Below, piece after piece: positions 38,103-51,300 of a DNA stretch of 64,000 bases. Positions within the stretch are counted from its first letter, which is position 1. Each line of letters begins with the position of its first letter. The notes under the pieces were generated by a model. The model was not told the origin of the DNA, did not search any database, and saw only the letters and a program-made list of their open reading frames with translations. Position numbers and translations under genes: made by a program. The stretch comes from Varroa destructor (Eukaryota > Arthropoda > Arachnida > Mesostigmata > Varroidae): positions 1,102,000-1,165,999 of the forward strand of contig NW_019211459.1 of NCBI RefSeq assembly GCF_002443255.2, given 5' to 3'.

Positions 38103-41100
38103 TGTAAAATATGTTTACTTCTATTTTGGCAGGCAAACGGTTTTTTGAGCATTTTATATATGTTCATAGTGTAATATGGCATAATTTATTCATCCCATAA
38201 GGTTAATTATTGGCACAATCAACGTCGAGTTTCTCCAGGAGAAGAGAGAACGAGACTGATGCCAGCTAATACTGTTGTCCGATGCGAGTTCTGAGTAGTA
38301 TACGAAATGAACAATAAAATATGACGGGATCGAGGAACCGGCGGTCTGCGATGCGAAGTTCCTGCATTTCGCTTGACCGTTTGGGCAGGGGCACCTTGTT
38401 GAATTATTAGCATTGATCTCTGAGTTACTTATTTAGCTAGGTAGAGTTGATTCCGAGGTGTTGATTTTTCAGTAGAGGTCATTTGGACTAGTCGTTCCTA
38501 TTACGGGAGATTGAGTTGTGTAACAGCTGCCGTCGAATTTTCTGAAGTCAGCTCGTGTATACAAATAGCTTTATTACAAGGAACAGTCAACTTGTTAACA
38601 TGGAAGTCGGTCGAGTACACACTTCGAAATAAGATACCTCGCATATATCACTTCATTCGAGACCAGATGTTATCTCGATTTATTATCTATCGAATGAGAG
38701 ACACGGGCGAGGCGGTTTAGTAATACTCAATCATTCTCAACGATCTCCATCGTAGTGGACTGACCGTCTCGAATATTTTGTTCTTTTTGTCTTTTAAGTT
38801 CGCTTGTCTCGTATCAGTTCATGGCGAGGTTAGCCTAAATCAATCATTATTATCCATTCCAGGTAAATACAGTGAATGCTTGATCAGCGTCTCTAACCGA
38901 CAGAAAACTGGGAACTGCAACGGAGTCGTAGAAACCGCTGTGTGTCATTGAGACTTAACCATAGGTAAACGCTATCACTTCGACTGAGTATCGTCCTTTA
39001 GGTCAAAGACGCGCGCTGGACGATTGATATTAGATCAACGTTCAGCTAAGCCGTGCGTGTATCAGGGAACATCTTAAAATCTGCCACCATATTTTGTTTG
39101 TTATATTGTTTTTTTGTTACAGCCGTGGGTACTTGAAAGAGAAATGTATACACCCGCAACCCTTCTATGAGAACATATTATTCACGATGTATGTCCTAAC
39201 CAAGTAGCTCTCTGTTGGAGCATAATTCCACTTTAAACTTATTATATTAAGCATTACGATGCCACCGTTGTAGTTTATAGTGGAAAAATCCTAATTCATT
39301 GTACACTATAAGTATCCTTCCGTAGCTGGGGGGATCCTAGTTTTCCATGGTATACACGTTTGAGGCGTCTGGAGCATCGACAAAGAGCTATCAGTTTATT
39401 CGGGTTAATGATAAATTCATTTTAAAAGAAGCTAGCTTTCCTCTTTCATCGCCTAACGGTGTTATCGTACATTTTACGCACGTTATATGCAAACATACTG
39501 TGCATTAATAAAGCCTTGAACTCTCTCTTTCCCTTCCTCTTCCCCTAGTCGTTAATGCAAATATCGCTCGCGATGTTCTGAGTAATCAGTCCTCGATCCG
39601 TTGCTCGACGGTTTCGGAGGACGAGCTTAAAGACAAACAATCCAGCTCCCTTGGTTCGTTCTTCTCTAGCTCTGGCAAATGTTCGCATTGGATGTCCTGG
39701 TGCTCATATGGCTGGCGGCCAAATATGGATGCGTTTCTAAGTCGGTTGTTGTCGCCAAAAGATTTGACATCCTACACAGTGACCCCACAGACAATAGCTG
39801 TGATCAGGCCGTGAGAACAGCATCACGAAAGAGCGAGGAGAGATAATGAATAGAACGTGCTCGATGCTATGACAGGTCTCGTCCCAATCTGTTATTTGAT
39901 TGTCTATAAGCTCAGACCTACAATAAGGCTGTAAGCGTTGCTGATGACGTCGAGCGTGAGGTCGTGAGAAGGCCACAGATGGTGGTCCTCCAATAAGGGA
40001 ATACGAGATTACAGTGATACGCGATCTTGGCACCATCTGTGATGGCTTTTTTGACCACCGAAACAACAAGTGCTAATGAAGGATTGTTCGTCGCGGCGTC
40101 GGGCTGTTTGTTCTTTCCAAACGTAAACACGTTTATTTAGACTAAAATAATGATAGTGATATACGTTAATAAAACAAAACTTTATTAACAAATATATGGG
40201 CACAGGACTCCACCGAACTGCGTGTTTCTCAGACTTTGCGTACTTCAAAGACGATGTCCTGAGCTCAGCTAACGCTTGCTGTCTACTCCTACCGGGTGGT
40301 CCAGCATCCAGTCTATAGTTTCTCTCAAATAGACACTTCGTTGAAGCTATTCTGAAGCACAAAATAAAGGAAATTGAGTAGTCAGATATTTATCTTACTA
40401 CTAAAAAGGCTAACAGCTTACGAATATATTCAGAATGCAATTCGACCTCTTAACTAACGTCAGTTAGCCAAAGGGCATAGAGAAGCGTATCGCATTGACG
40501 GATGTATTGGGAACGCAAAACCTAAGCGAGGCATCTTTCTGGTTTTGCGTTCCCAACACATTTTATGTTGTGCAGCGTTTAAATCTATCAGCGATACCCA
40601 ATTTGCTCTGATATCGTGTGTCGGTCGTAAAAGCGTCTAGTGTTAACACAGCAAACGATGCAATATTACTGAAAAAAGAAAGGTCTTATGATGTATATAT
40701 GTCGTTTCCTCACCGGGACGTTCCTTATATGTCAGCAAGGTTTCGACTTTTGTATATTGGGTCGAAATGTTGACCTTAGTATTGCAACATGTGTGCACTA
40801 ATGGGTAGAGGGGTATCCAAGTATTATATAATTTGATTGTATAGCCTTTAGCAGCAAGCTTCTTGTGTCCATGTTAAACGAATGCGTCAATTTTCGTACC
40901 GTCGAAATTGTTACTAATCTCGCCTTGGCATAAATGCTTCAGAATGACAAATCTGTCAGCCAAAGGCGAAACGTTTTCTCGCCTATGGGAATATTCATAT
41001 TTAAAAGTATATCTATCGGGACTTTTTCGAAGCATGCGGCTTTAAGGCAAACCAGGATTTAAACAGAGTGTTATGTAAGACTAACCGCGTTGGGTATATA

Positions 41101-44100
41101 TGTCGAGAAACATGCAATTGCCTATGAATACGCGTCTGTGGGGAAACAAATGTTGGGGAGAAACCCCACTATGTGTGTATCTCAGCTTCGTTCTCGTCTT
41201 CGCTCGTCTGCTGCCGCTGCTAGTCCTAGCAGTAGTAATAACAAAAATGCAGTAGTTCTGAAAGGAACATCTCCCGTTGGAAACAGCTGGCCATGCATAG
41301 GCAGACCAGATATTCATTGCTTGGATATTTTCGATGTAGCAAAACCCTAAGCGTAAGGCAGAAAGCCGGAAATAGCGGAGGTGGCAATGAGAATGTCGGT
41401 ACGTTCACGAAACGAGGGACAACTTTTGTATTGAGTAAAGGAGGAAAGACCGACTAACGGTAGATAGAACTATGGAAAGAAGCAGAACAGGACGAGGTTG
41501 CGGCTTACAATATCATTCTCGACATGGTTTCTACGAAGCACTAGCACGGGTCGAGGTATCGGCCCGATTACATCGTAGAGGTACAGAGTCGACACAGAAA
41601 ACGGAATTAGCTTGATTCTACGGTACCTTTTATAAAAAAAAAAACTCTAAATAAACAGCGCGCATCCCTCACGTAAGCCGGCAGGCCAGACCGCCCTCGT
41701 AAAAAATCGTCACATTACGCTGTTTCAAAAACTAGGACGTTAGAAAAGGACCTGGCTTGCTAGTGAATCCAGTTTGCGAATCAATACTCTGGGTAGTCTC
41801 GTCGTATTAGAATTACACGTGACTGCGCTCCGGCGTTGACCGTTCTCTAGCCAGTGGCCCCCATCTCAACTTATATGGATATGTGCATAGTAGATACTCT
41901 AGTCGTAATGATAGAAGAGGCCTTCAGGAAAAATAATTTCGGAGACTTTTGCAAAATTTATGCAGAAGACTTCCGTGGCTCTGGAAGTGCCTACAGATAT
42001 ACCTAGTGACAGAGATCTTTGTTCTGTTCTCCGACGGATTTGATAGAATAAGAATCCGAATAGAGCAAAGCAGCAAGAAGTTGAGTGCCGCCACATCTCT
42101 GCAGATCCTCATCGCTTCATTGGTAAACAAATGTGCCTACACGAGCGGCCTAACCGCAGATATCTCAATGAATAAGCTTGCATTGGCCTTGATGCCTATG
42201 CGATACCGCGTGGCGATACGTTCCACTTAGGTGTAAAATGACTCATAAAATCTCTCTGAATATATTTGATTTCATTTCTAAAAATAGCCTCTAGTCTATC
42301 CCCCTTGATCGAGTTATATTCGAAAATTTCTAATTTTAGTACAGACTCGCTGAAACATCAGTTGCAGAAGATCACTATACGATACATCGTATTGGGTAAA
42401 TATCATTCATGAGAACGAAACAGTGCAGGGGCCCTACAGTCCTAGTTATACCATGAAAAGACTTAAGGAAAGCCGCTTAAAACAAGCCTTTAACCTCCGC
42501 TAAGGGCAGAGAGTGTGAACATGAAGCAGCGTGATTATGACAGACGATGTCGGTAAATTGTTCGCAGCTTGCTTCTAACACGAGACAAAATAGACCAAGC
42601 AATAGAGCCCACTTCACCTCTGCTGGAGATAATAAAAAAAAAAAAAACATTCATAGAAACTTTTATGGAGTAACGAGGGAAACCATTTGACGTGCCATTT
42701 TGTAGTGAGCTTTATTTTGCAAGATTTGCACAATTTTATTTCGAGGAGAAATTTAACAAATAGACATATTAAACTTGCAACGACAGCGAACTTGATTCAA
42801 TTTGTGTAATGCGTAGCATAATTGTGTTAAACGTATCGTAGGTGACGAATACGCAGAGTATAAAGCCGTCTGGTATCTGTAAAACCCTGATGCCAATTCC
42901 TCTTCGAAAACGTAGAACTGGTGAGAAGCCCCAACGCTCTACAAAGGGTTATTAGGCCTGGATGCCTGCCTTCGCTTTACCAGACTAATCTTAATAACAA
43001 TGAAAACCTTAATAACAGCATTCGGGAGGGATGTATAGGGCGTCCGGCTACCCTAAGGCATGTATCGATTTCAACTAGCCTACAAAGTACGCCTGTGCGA
43101 AAGATTCTTGACGCGTGGCAGATGAAGGTCCCCGCAAGCATTCACATGAGCCCACTGCTGACAGACTCGAGAAGAGTTCTCCCTATCTAACAGCTTTTAC
43201 GAGCGGAATGTAAATAAAACGGACACACTACGACCAGACTCATTGTGGAAGCTAACGTTTTCGTGGAAAGCTTCTGCAAAAACTACACAACAACAAAACT
43301 TGCTGCCATTTGGAGAACCTTATACCTGTGCTTGATCAAGAATCAGAAATGCGAAAACGTAGTGAGTTTTATTTACTTAAATAAATCTTTGCATCCAAAT
43401 CCTTGATAAAAGAAGCACAAACGAAAATTACAAGAGGTCTATGGATTCACGATCTCCAGTGCTACCGATACTTGATCTTGCTGTTCGCAAGCTAAATCAA
43501 GCCAGCGTATGCAAAGTCTCTTACCCAACAAAGTCTCCTAAATGTTATCGTGTGCTTCATATTTTCGAAGATCGATAGCTAAACGATTGGCTGGGCACGT
43601 CATGTACCTGATAGAAACCGAAACAGACAAACTCATATGGTACGCATTAGAGGGGGAACTCGATTGTAACTTTCATTAAATAGATTCTGTCTGCTAGCAT
43701 AAAACTATAGCAAATCTGGCAGTACGTAAGATGACAAATATGTGCTGCAATAGAATCTACCAGTGGATATATACTAACTAAGTTAAAAAACGCAGATACG
43801 ATAAACACTTGACGAATATGACCTGTTTTTTATGTCTCGAAGACTCATACAACCACGTTTTTCATTATTTTCTGCTTAGAAAAAAATATCTCTCTTACCA
43901 CCATCCGTATACTTGATATGCGGTAGACGACATGTTCCTCATGTATTTATCAAGTATGTTTATAATACTGCAAAGGAATAAGAAGACCATGTAAACCGAC
44001 GGGCACAAAACGTGTTGCATATTTGACAGATCTTATACATAAGCTCCAGTTGTGATACCAAGTGATCCTTCTTTTGGCAAATAACATCGACAAAGTAATG

Positions 44101-44200
44101 CCCATCTATGATGATGCTATTCACCTGTCACCGGGCTGATGAAGCATTTTTTTTCTATCTTTTTACGTATTCGCTGCCGGTTGTGTTCGCTCGTCTTAGC
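38103..44200. other. Non-coding stretch, no recognisable gene
   Basis: Six kilobases with the 16-bp-arm hairpin at 40507-40556 and nothing else I can assign. Minus-strand frames around 39.7-40.4 kb are moderately long (up to 117 codons), overlap one another in different frames and match no family convincingly. A plus-strand frame at 41090-41350 owes its Ala/Ser run to a CTGCCGCTGCT-type repeat. No mariner terminal repeat could be found just right of the transposase relic. Confidence 0.5.
40507..40556. repeat. Perfect inverted repeat, 16-bp arms, 18-nt spacer
   Basis: Arms at 40507-40522 and 40541-40556 are exact reverse complements around an 18-nt spacer. This has the longest loop and the shortest arms of the four long perfect hairpins. 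The stem is mixed in composition and unrelated to the others. Confidence 0.95.
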
Positions 44201-45300
44201 CGGCCGATCCTTCTTTTCTTTCAGACCTTATAAGATGGCGGAGCAGACAAGCAGCGCTGCTTGCTAGTGGCGCCGCCATTGCCGGCTGCCGTCTGCTCGC
44301 AAAGAAACAGAAACATACTCTGCAAGAGTAGCAGGAAGGGAACAGCGGCGTAAAAGAACAAGCGCAAGCGGAGAGCGGAGTAACCCATTTGTTGTTAAGG
44401 GACTAACGACAGCAATGACCAAGCTCATTGTGATGATGATCACCTAGCGATCCATTGGCCTTATTAAAATAACTGTGCTGTTACTAGCGTCTTTTCGGGG
44501 CCAGTAGCGTATAACTACAGATAACCCATAGGGTGCACTGGTTGCAGCAGCCTACAGCTCATGATCGACTGCTAGATTTCGGTCGCCGCCGCCGCCGCCG
44601 CCGTTGCTGCTGCCCCTGGGTGAACGAGAAACGCTCGTTGGATCACTAAAAATGGCGATGACAACCACACCAACAGCAACGGCTTCCCGTGTGGGTGTTT
44701 CATTTTTTTGTGTTCCCGTATTACTTTCGCTGGCTTTGGCTGGTATTCTCTCATTCTAGTTCCTGCTTGATTCGTGACCTTCTTTCCTAATGAGCAGAAC
44801 CCGAACTGAGAGTGTCTGAGAAAGTCGCTTTCAGATGTAGCAGTTTTTCGTTTTGCTGTTACCTATACCTTTTTCGGATTTGATTATAAGCAATGTCGTA
44901 AGTAAGTTTTCCAACTTGGTTAGTTGTTAGGTAGTCAAACGGACGGGCGGGAGGGCATATAGGTCCGCCACCGGGTCCAGTCAGTAGAGAACAACCGGCT
45001 TCTGATGACCTTATAGCGTAAATTGCCGTTTTCTGTTTCCTTGACCTCTCCTAGATGCGGCTGCAGCAGCAATCGCCTAGATAGAAGATCCGGGTGGCAC
45101 AGCACGCGTCTCACCCATGGGCTTTTTTTACTATAATAGCTTTTAGTTCATCGCCGAAGCGATCCTCAACGATAGCAGCGGCTTGTGCCGGTGAAAAACA
45201 GAAGGCCACTGAAGGCAGGAACAACGGCATCAGGCGCAAAACAAGTCAGTCCGTTACTGTTGTTGCCATGTTTACGTGATGCTGTCCGCAAATGACTCCA
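44200..45300. promoter_or_regulatory. GC-richer block, possible promoter or 5' exon region
   Basis: This kilobase stands out from its surroundings by more GC and CG dinucleotides. It holds opposed ATGGCGG (44235-44241) and CCGCCAT (44273-44279) sites, a 14-bp palindrome AAGCAGCGCTGCTT (44249-44262), an 8-bp dyad GAGCAGAC/GTCTGCTC (44241-44248, 44291-44298) and a (GCC)n run at 44585-44603. ATGGCGG is the core recognised by YY1/Pho-type zinc-finger proteins, often near animal promoters. Possible start codons exist on both strands, but no adjoining exon could be confirmed, so both the role and the direction are inference. Confidence 0.25.
44585..44603. repeat. (GCC)n trinucleotide run
   Basis: Six CGC/GCC units followed by GTTGCTGCTGC. 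On the minus strand it would encode an alanine run at the C-terminus of a 60-codon ATG-initiated frame (44754 to 44572). Confidence 0.9.
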
Positions 45301-48300
45301 ATTCTTCTCGTTTCATCTGTCCGAGTCTCGTTATTATTCGATGAGGTGTCGACGCAAAGCTAGGCACAGCTGACGTGAGGGCGTTAAATCCAGCGATATC
45401 CTGAGCGACAAACTATGGCGGGCCGTATGCATCACTTTTCGTCTCGTGAATGTATCTCGTCGCTCGCGCACGCAGCAATGACTGTTCGTGTTCTCTGCTG
45501 TATGTAGCCAGAGGGGTTGGACTGCGCGTGGGGGTAGGAGCTGGGAGTGATGAAGCTGAATGAGCGGGAATGAAACAAAGAAGGTAAATGGAAAGCGGCT
45601 CTTTGGATGGCCAAAAAATAGATTGATGTCCACCGTTTGCAATAATGGTGCACTTTCGTGAGAGTCCTAAGACGGAACTCGTGGAACAATGAAATTCCGT
45701 TAGGATGACGCCATAGTGCTGGCCACGTGAACTAGGATCGGAATTAGAATTATGCCGTGCCAAGTGTGAAGAACCTGAGGACAAGTCTGAAGTAGGCGAC
45801 CCTAAAAGCGCAGGAAAGCTAAATATTTGTAGTGATAGCTCAGAATGGAAATAATTAAATTTAAAAAAGAAATAGTGATGTTGGATCACAATGAATTTTG
45901 TCTGGCTAGAAAGAAGCGAGGGTCCGGACGTGTCCAAAGGTTACACTTGATCATTAGTTTTATTGGCTTCTACTGTGCAAAAAATCATTTATAATTAAGA
46001 AAATATCTTCAACAGAACTAGATCCCTTCTGTAGCTTTATACTTTTGACAAATCTGCTACTGGACAAAACCAACCTTCTTGCAAGAAATAACTATTTATA
46101 CAATGATATCGTATTGGTTTCGTTTTTTTTTTCTTTTATATTAGGGAGAGAAATGGGCCAAATGGCCAATTCTACGACCAGCTAAGCAGTCAAACGTTCG
46201 CCCCCTATCTCTAAAGTCGTACCACTCAGGATTTTTCGGTATTAAATTCGTCGACAAATTCGCCGTCGTGAAGAAAATGATAGGTAACTTTTTAAAGACG
46301 ATATAATCATGGCTGATAAGTTTTCGGTTCCGTGTAGTCGTCTGATTGATAAGCAATAGTCTAACAGGCTTTGGGATTCACGATAATCGTCGTCACCCTA
46401 TCGGTCGTCTGGAAGTTATCGAAGAGAATTAATAACAGATCTATAGTTAACAGTTAGCTAGCGGCCAGCCGCAAAATTATCAAAATTATTTAACTGTTCC
46501 AGTTGTCTTCATAAAAACTGACTTAGATCAGCTGGTTTATGCACACGTTGGTAGATTGTTTCTTTATTTGAATATCCAAATCCTTTTCAGAACAACAACA
46601 TAAATAGCTTCTCTCAGAACTCCGTCTACTTTAATTGATCAGTCGACGTTAGTTTTGAGGAAATTCGTTATGGCTGTCGAGTTGGTACCTTTCAAAAAAC
46701 GCAGTTGGTCGACGGCTACCCACTAAACGCGGTTTTTCTGGAATATGGCGCTGAAGACAGTTTGAAAAACGGCACCAAGGCACGTTTGTATAGCCCGTAT
46801 CTGTATATCTATAAGCTACTTACACAGAACGTTTACAGACTATCAAACTTAATTGCTCAGGCTAGCAGGCTTCCGTGAACATTGTTGTATATCCCATCTT
46901 AAGGCCAGATCTATGCGATTAGAAAAAATGTTCCGCCGTGTGTCGGAAGATAAATTGTCAGATTGTATTAGGAGAGCCATCGAATTCAGCCGTACAGCCA
47001 TGGCAGGACGACAGGACACTCTGTGCAGCAGAGAAGGTGCCATTGGGAGGCCTATGCGAAACTTTAGTTAACAGTGGATATCTTCTTTGTGTGCCAGAGT
47101 CCTATGTTCTGTCGCATTCTAGTCAATCTAGAAGCTGCATAACGTTACAATCAAAAACAAGTTCACACCATCTGATCCAGTAAATTAACTTTTAAAATTA
47201 ATACACTCACATTCACTGAATGAGAGACTGTATCTGTAACATCATCTTACGTCACTTTATCAATCAATGGCGGTGATGGGGCAAAATGTCGTTGCAGACT
47301 ACAATTTTTTTTGCGCATACCACTTAAAAAATCAATGGTCAATCGTTAAACAAACAACACGGTTTTAGTTATTTACCTATCTCCTTGGCATACCCGACTT
47401 ACGCCTAAATATATGGACTTTCTTTTAATCATATATAGTACGATCTAAACTAGCAGTAAACTTATGTCAGTTTATCAGATGATAATGGTCTTTGGACTAG
47501 TTAAGTTGGACTAGGCATAGAATATAAATGTCGGTTGAACCAAGGATATCACTTAAATTAGTTAAAAAGATGGGGTTTTTGTCGCTACGTGATGGACATA
47601 GCGTACTAATTTCATCTCTTCTAGGGCTATCTGTGCCGTTCACTGCTCCAATGATATCGATATTTACCAAGTTTGTGGCAGTATCGGAATCTGCTGGTTT
47701 GCCCTGTCGAGCAGGGCGCATATTGCAGACTGACCTTATTAAGGATGCGACAGGCACCACGACAATATTGTGCCTCAACGTGCCTTTGAGCAGGTTGGTG
47801 TGATACCATTTATGCGACAGCAGGCACTAGGGGCGAAAGGTAGAAGGGGGTGCAAGCGGAAAACGACAAAATTTACAACAGCGCTACTTGTTTATTCGGC
47901 GCTGGTGGCATACAATCTAGGTCTGGCGACAAACCTGCTTGTCTGCGTCGCCCCGTATGTGCATCGTAGTCGCAGAAGCTACGCATGCGATGACGGGTTG
48001 CGGATTGCCATCGGGTAGTCAACTAGATCAGGTAGATTCACCCACATCAGTACCATCAGCACCTCAAAGTTCAACGTAGAGTGACGGGCGGCCAGCAAAT
48101 CCTCAGCAAAAGAAGTACCAATATTTGATAGGCGAACGCGCAGGCGGACATGTGTGTGTAAATACAGAGCAGCGCACAAATGAAAGCAATATACTATTTC
48201 TCTAATATGACTAGTACAATCTTACGCTTACACACAAACAAAAGCCGTCATCGGTTACGCTGCTGAACTGTAGCCAGAGCTAAATGTCTGCGGGCGCCTT

Positions 48301-51300
48301 TTACTCACGCTTAGGCCTGGAGAGCGATGTAGCGGCCTACCGAATCCAATAGGTCTGCCCGTACGATATGAGTGCTACTTTAAAATCGATAGCCAGATAA
48401 GCTGCTAGTCAAAGTGAAGCCGTCTTATCTCGAAAATTTGACAACTCTCTCGCACAAACACCGTTTCTGTAAAACGTAATGTAACAACAACGTCGTTCAA
48501 GATCGGCCCAACACGGCGCTGCAAGCAGAGGCCCTTAGTGGTACCACCAACGTGGCAGAAATCGCTTAAGGAGACAGCGTGTTTCGCCTATGGGCAACCA
48601 AAGTTCAGTGAAACAGAATGGTTTTTTACGACGCTTTATAGAATGGTTGTTTTTGATCCCTATTTTATAGCATTATAGTTTTGAAATTTACCTTCGAAAT
48701 CGTAGCGGAACTTTACGCGCTGTTGGGTCAGACGTACATGCACGTCAGCGTGCAGGCGTCTATGCGCCAACAGTAATCAGACGACTAATTGTCATTGTCT
48801 GCGTCATCAATATTGCAGTAACGACGGCAGCGGTGCTGAGGCTGGACTCGACATTGCGACTGCTAGTCATATCGAGCTTATCAATAAATTGGTTATAATA
48901 CAAAGGTTCTGAGGCGAAAGCAGCGCCAACTAAATTAATAAACTGTGTTAAGATTGAGACTAACTTACCCTAAGAGAGTGGGCGAAATGACGAAAAGCGA
49001 GCCAAGTACCGTTTGTCCGGCTCTTTGAGCGCGTACACAGGTGTATATAAATAAGTATTTGTTAATGATATACTTGAAAATGGGTGGGTTCAAAAGCTCA
49101 AGTTAAAACGCTTTTCAGTTGTAATAAATGATCATTTCTTTATCAGGCATTATTTCTTCAACGATACACAGATACTGCGAAAGTCTCGCTTGTTTGTTCT
49201 ATCGTCAAGTCGCCTATAGAAGCGTATGAACGCCAAGGATATTGCTCCTCATCGTAACGGGTTACCGTAAAGCTTTTTGCTTAACTTTTATCAGAGCTAA
49301 TTTTCATTACCGGTTGTTCAAGTTAGAAGGGACACCTTTGGGTTCATGAGTGTGAAATCAACTCAAAAATGGCTTTTTTTTTGTTTTTTTTGTTGTTCTT
49401 TCGTCTTGTTTCCAAATTAGGGAGAGAATATGGTTGATTACAAGCTTAACTGACTACCAACGTGCTGTCATGAATGCAATTCCCTTTTGTCTTTTTAACA
49501 ATAATATTTGTGTGTGAAAAGGAGCTAAAAATGATACTGCCAGCCCCCTTTCCCGACACGTCAGCCTAAATGGGCCGACAAAGTGGTATAGCATTCCGTA
49601 ACTACTGCTACTGTTGCAGCTGTTATCATCGAATTCGGTACGACGTATTTGTGTTTGTAGACCCCGTCATCTTTCCCTCTTTGTGTTTTGTGGAACAGGT
49701 TCGTCCCACCGCCGAGAAGCCAGTCTGGATGGCCATGTTTGTTTTAATAGTGTCAGAAAAGCGGAAACATCCCCTACTGCGTTACGCTCGAAGGCTCTGG
49801 GCTCCCTTATCAACAACGGAAATACAGAACAAATTAAAGTAATATAACAGCTATCTGTAACAACGGTTGAAAAGGTGCCGACCGATCGCTCAGTGAGTCG
49901 ATGGTCCTTGTCAGCGACAGCTTAGCTTAACGTCGTTGTTATCATATGGGTTGACGTTTCGCTAATCGAGTGAGTGGCCGCAAGGACAACGAAGCTCTAT
50001 CATTGCCAGAGGAACTGTCAGTGTGGCCGACCGCGTTGATGTCAGGCGTTCGACGAAGATAACGACTCAAAGATAATGAAAGTCCACTCATTGACAGGTG
50101 TTACCATGTAAGGTGTAATCAGTCTCGCTTCGCACAGTCGTTAGGTGGTGCCGGCCGAGGTGTCCTCGATAACAGCCAAAACCGTTTACTGACCTTGGAA
50201 ACCAACGAAGCCCTTTCACCTATATTGAATCAAATAAACTGATCAAGGTTTCGGGCTCTACAAAAACCTTTTCTAGGAGTGCCTTAGCACGCTTACCATT
50301 TAAGAGAAAAATTAGACAGTAAACACACAGAGAAGGTTTTTTTTTTTTAAAAAACAGTTGCACCATTAAAAAGAATAGAAAACCATGTCAGAAATGCTAA
50401 TGTGTCACTCTAGGTAATAACATCCGCAATTTAGCTTCAACTGTTACCACGCCCTCCGCCGTACAATTCAAAGTATTAGTAGGAAAACTTAAAGTTGTCG
50501 GTGAATTACTGCTTCCCCCCTAGAGGTCTAACTATAATTTTTAAACGGCTAAAATAATAATTGGATAGGAAAGTTTAATACTAGATCTAATAAAAGAAAA
50601 TACTTATAGCCTACGAATAATGTCGGTATGGACCTTTAATGAGTAGGGAAAATATTTAAAGTGCTTTAGAGTAAAATAAAAGAGAATAAGGATAATGATA
50701 ATACTATGGTAAAATTTTATAGAATACGGCTCAGACTGATCGTAATAACCTTAATGCAACAATAAAAATCAATTCGCAACTACACATACTAAATGCAACA
50801 AGTTTTAACATATTTAGCTGGAAAAGCAATATCTTGTCGTAGATAGATATGATCACACCCTTCATATGGCATCAATTGTTTAAAAAGAGGCAAATCGTCC
50901 AGACGAGCTTTCTTAGAAAAGCGGATGCTAAAGGATTTCAAAGTTTTCTGACCATCCATAATATGTTTCACATTCACTATGATTGTCGTCCTTCTGCTAC
51001 CTCTAGTGTGACATATGAATTACTGTGGCCTTAAAGTTTTGAAACTGCTAGGACTTATTGCCAAAATTCCTGGCACCGCCATTTTAAGGTCGCTCATAAG
51101 ATGATGACACCAGGGCATAACGTGTTCTGATCTAAAAAACCATTACTCCATTTTTGCAAAATTGACAAATGTCAATTACCGCTGGTTCGCTTTAGTAGCA
51201 ACCAAGGTAGGTCTAATATATTATATTCTGACGTTATGTATACGAAGCAAAACGCATAAACGGTGATGTACCAGCCATTGAACAGGAGAAGGTCATATGT

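Noticed and set aside
36900..38300. Terminal inverted repeats of the mariner element
   Set aside because: I compared the flanks by eye and found no convincing matching ends or duplicated TA target, so element boundaries are not annotated.
40260..40362. Minus-strand peptide YLRETIDWMLDHPVG after a good acceptor, resembling a segment of the GPI-biosynthesis protein PIG-Q
   Set aside because: Only a handful of positions agree, the next expected segment is absent downstream, and the apparent partner RIGHLA at 46141-46356 runs into a stop with no splice donor.
45413..45937. Longest open frame in the window (174 codons, minus strand)
   Set aside because: No recognisable domain, and the start is embedded in AT-rich sequence. 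A rough estimate puts the longest chance frame in a window this size near 140 codons, so 174 is only mildly unusual. Two other frames overlap it.
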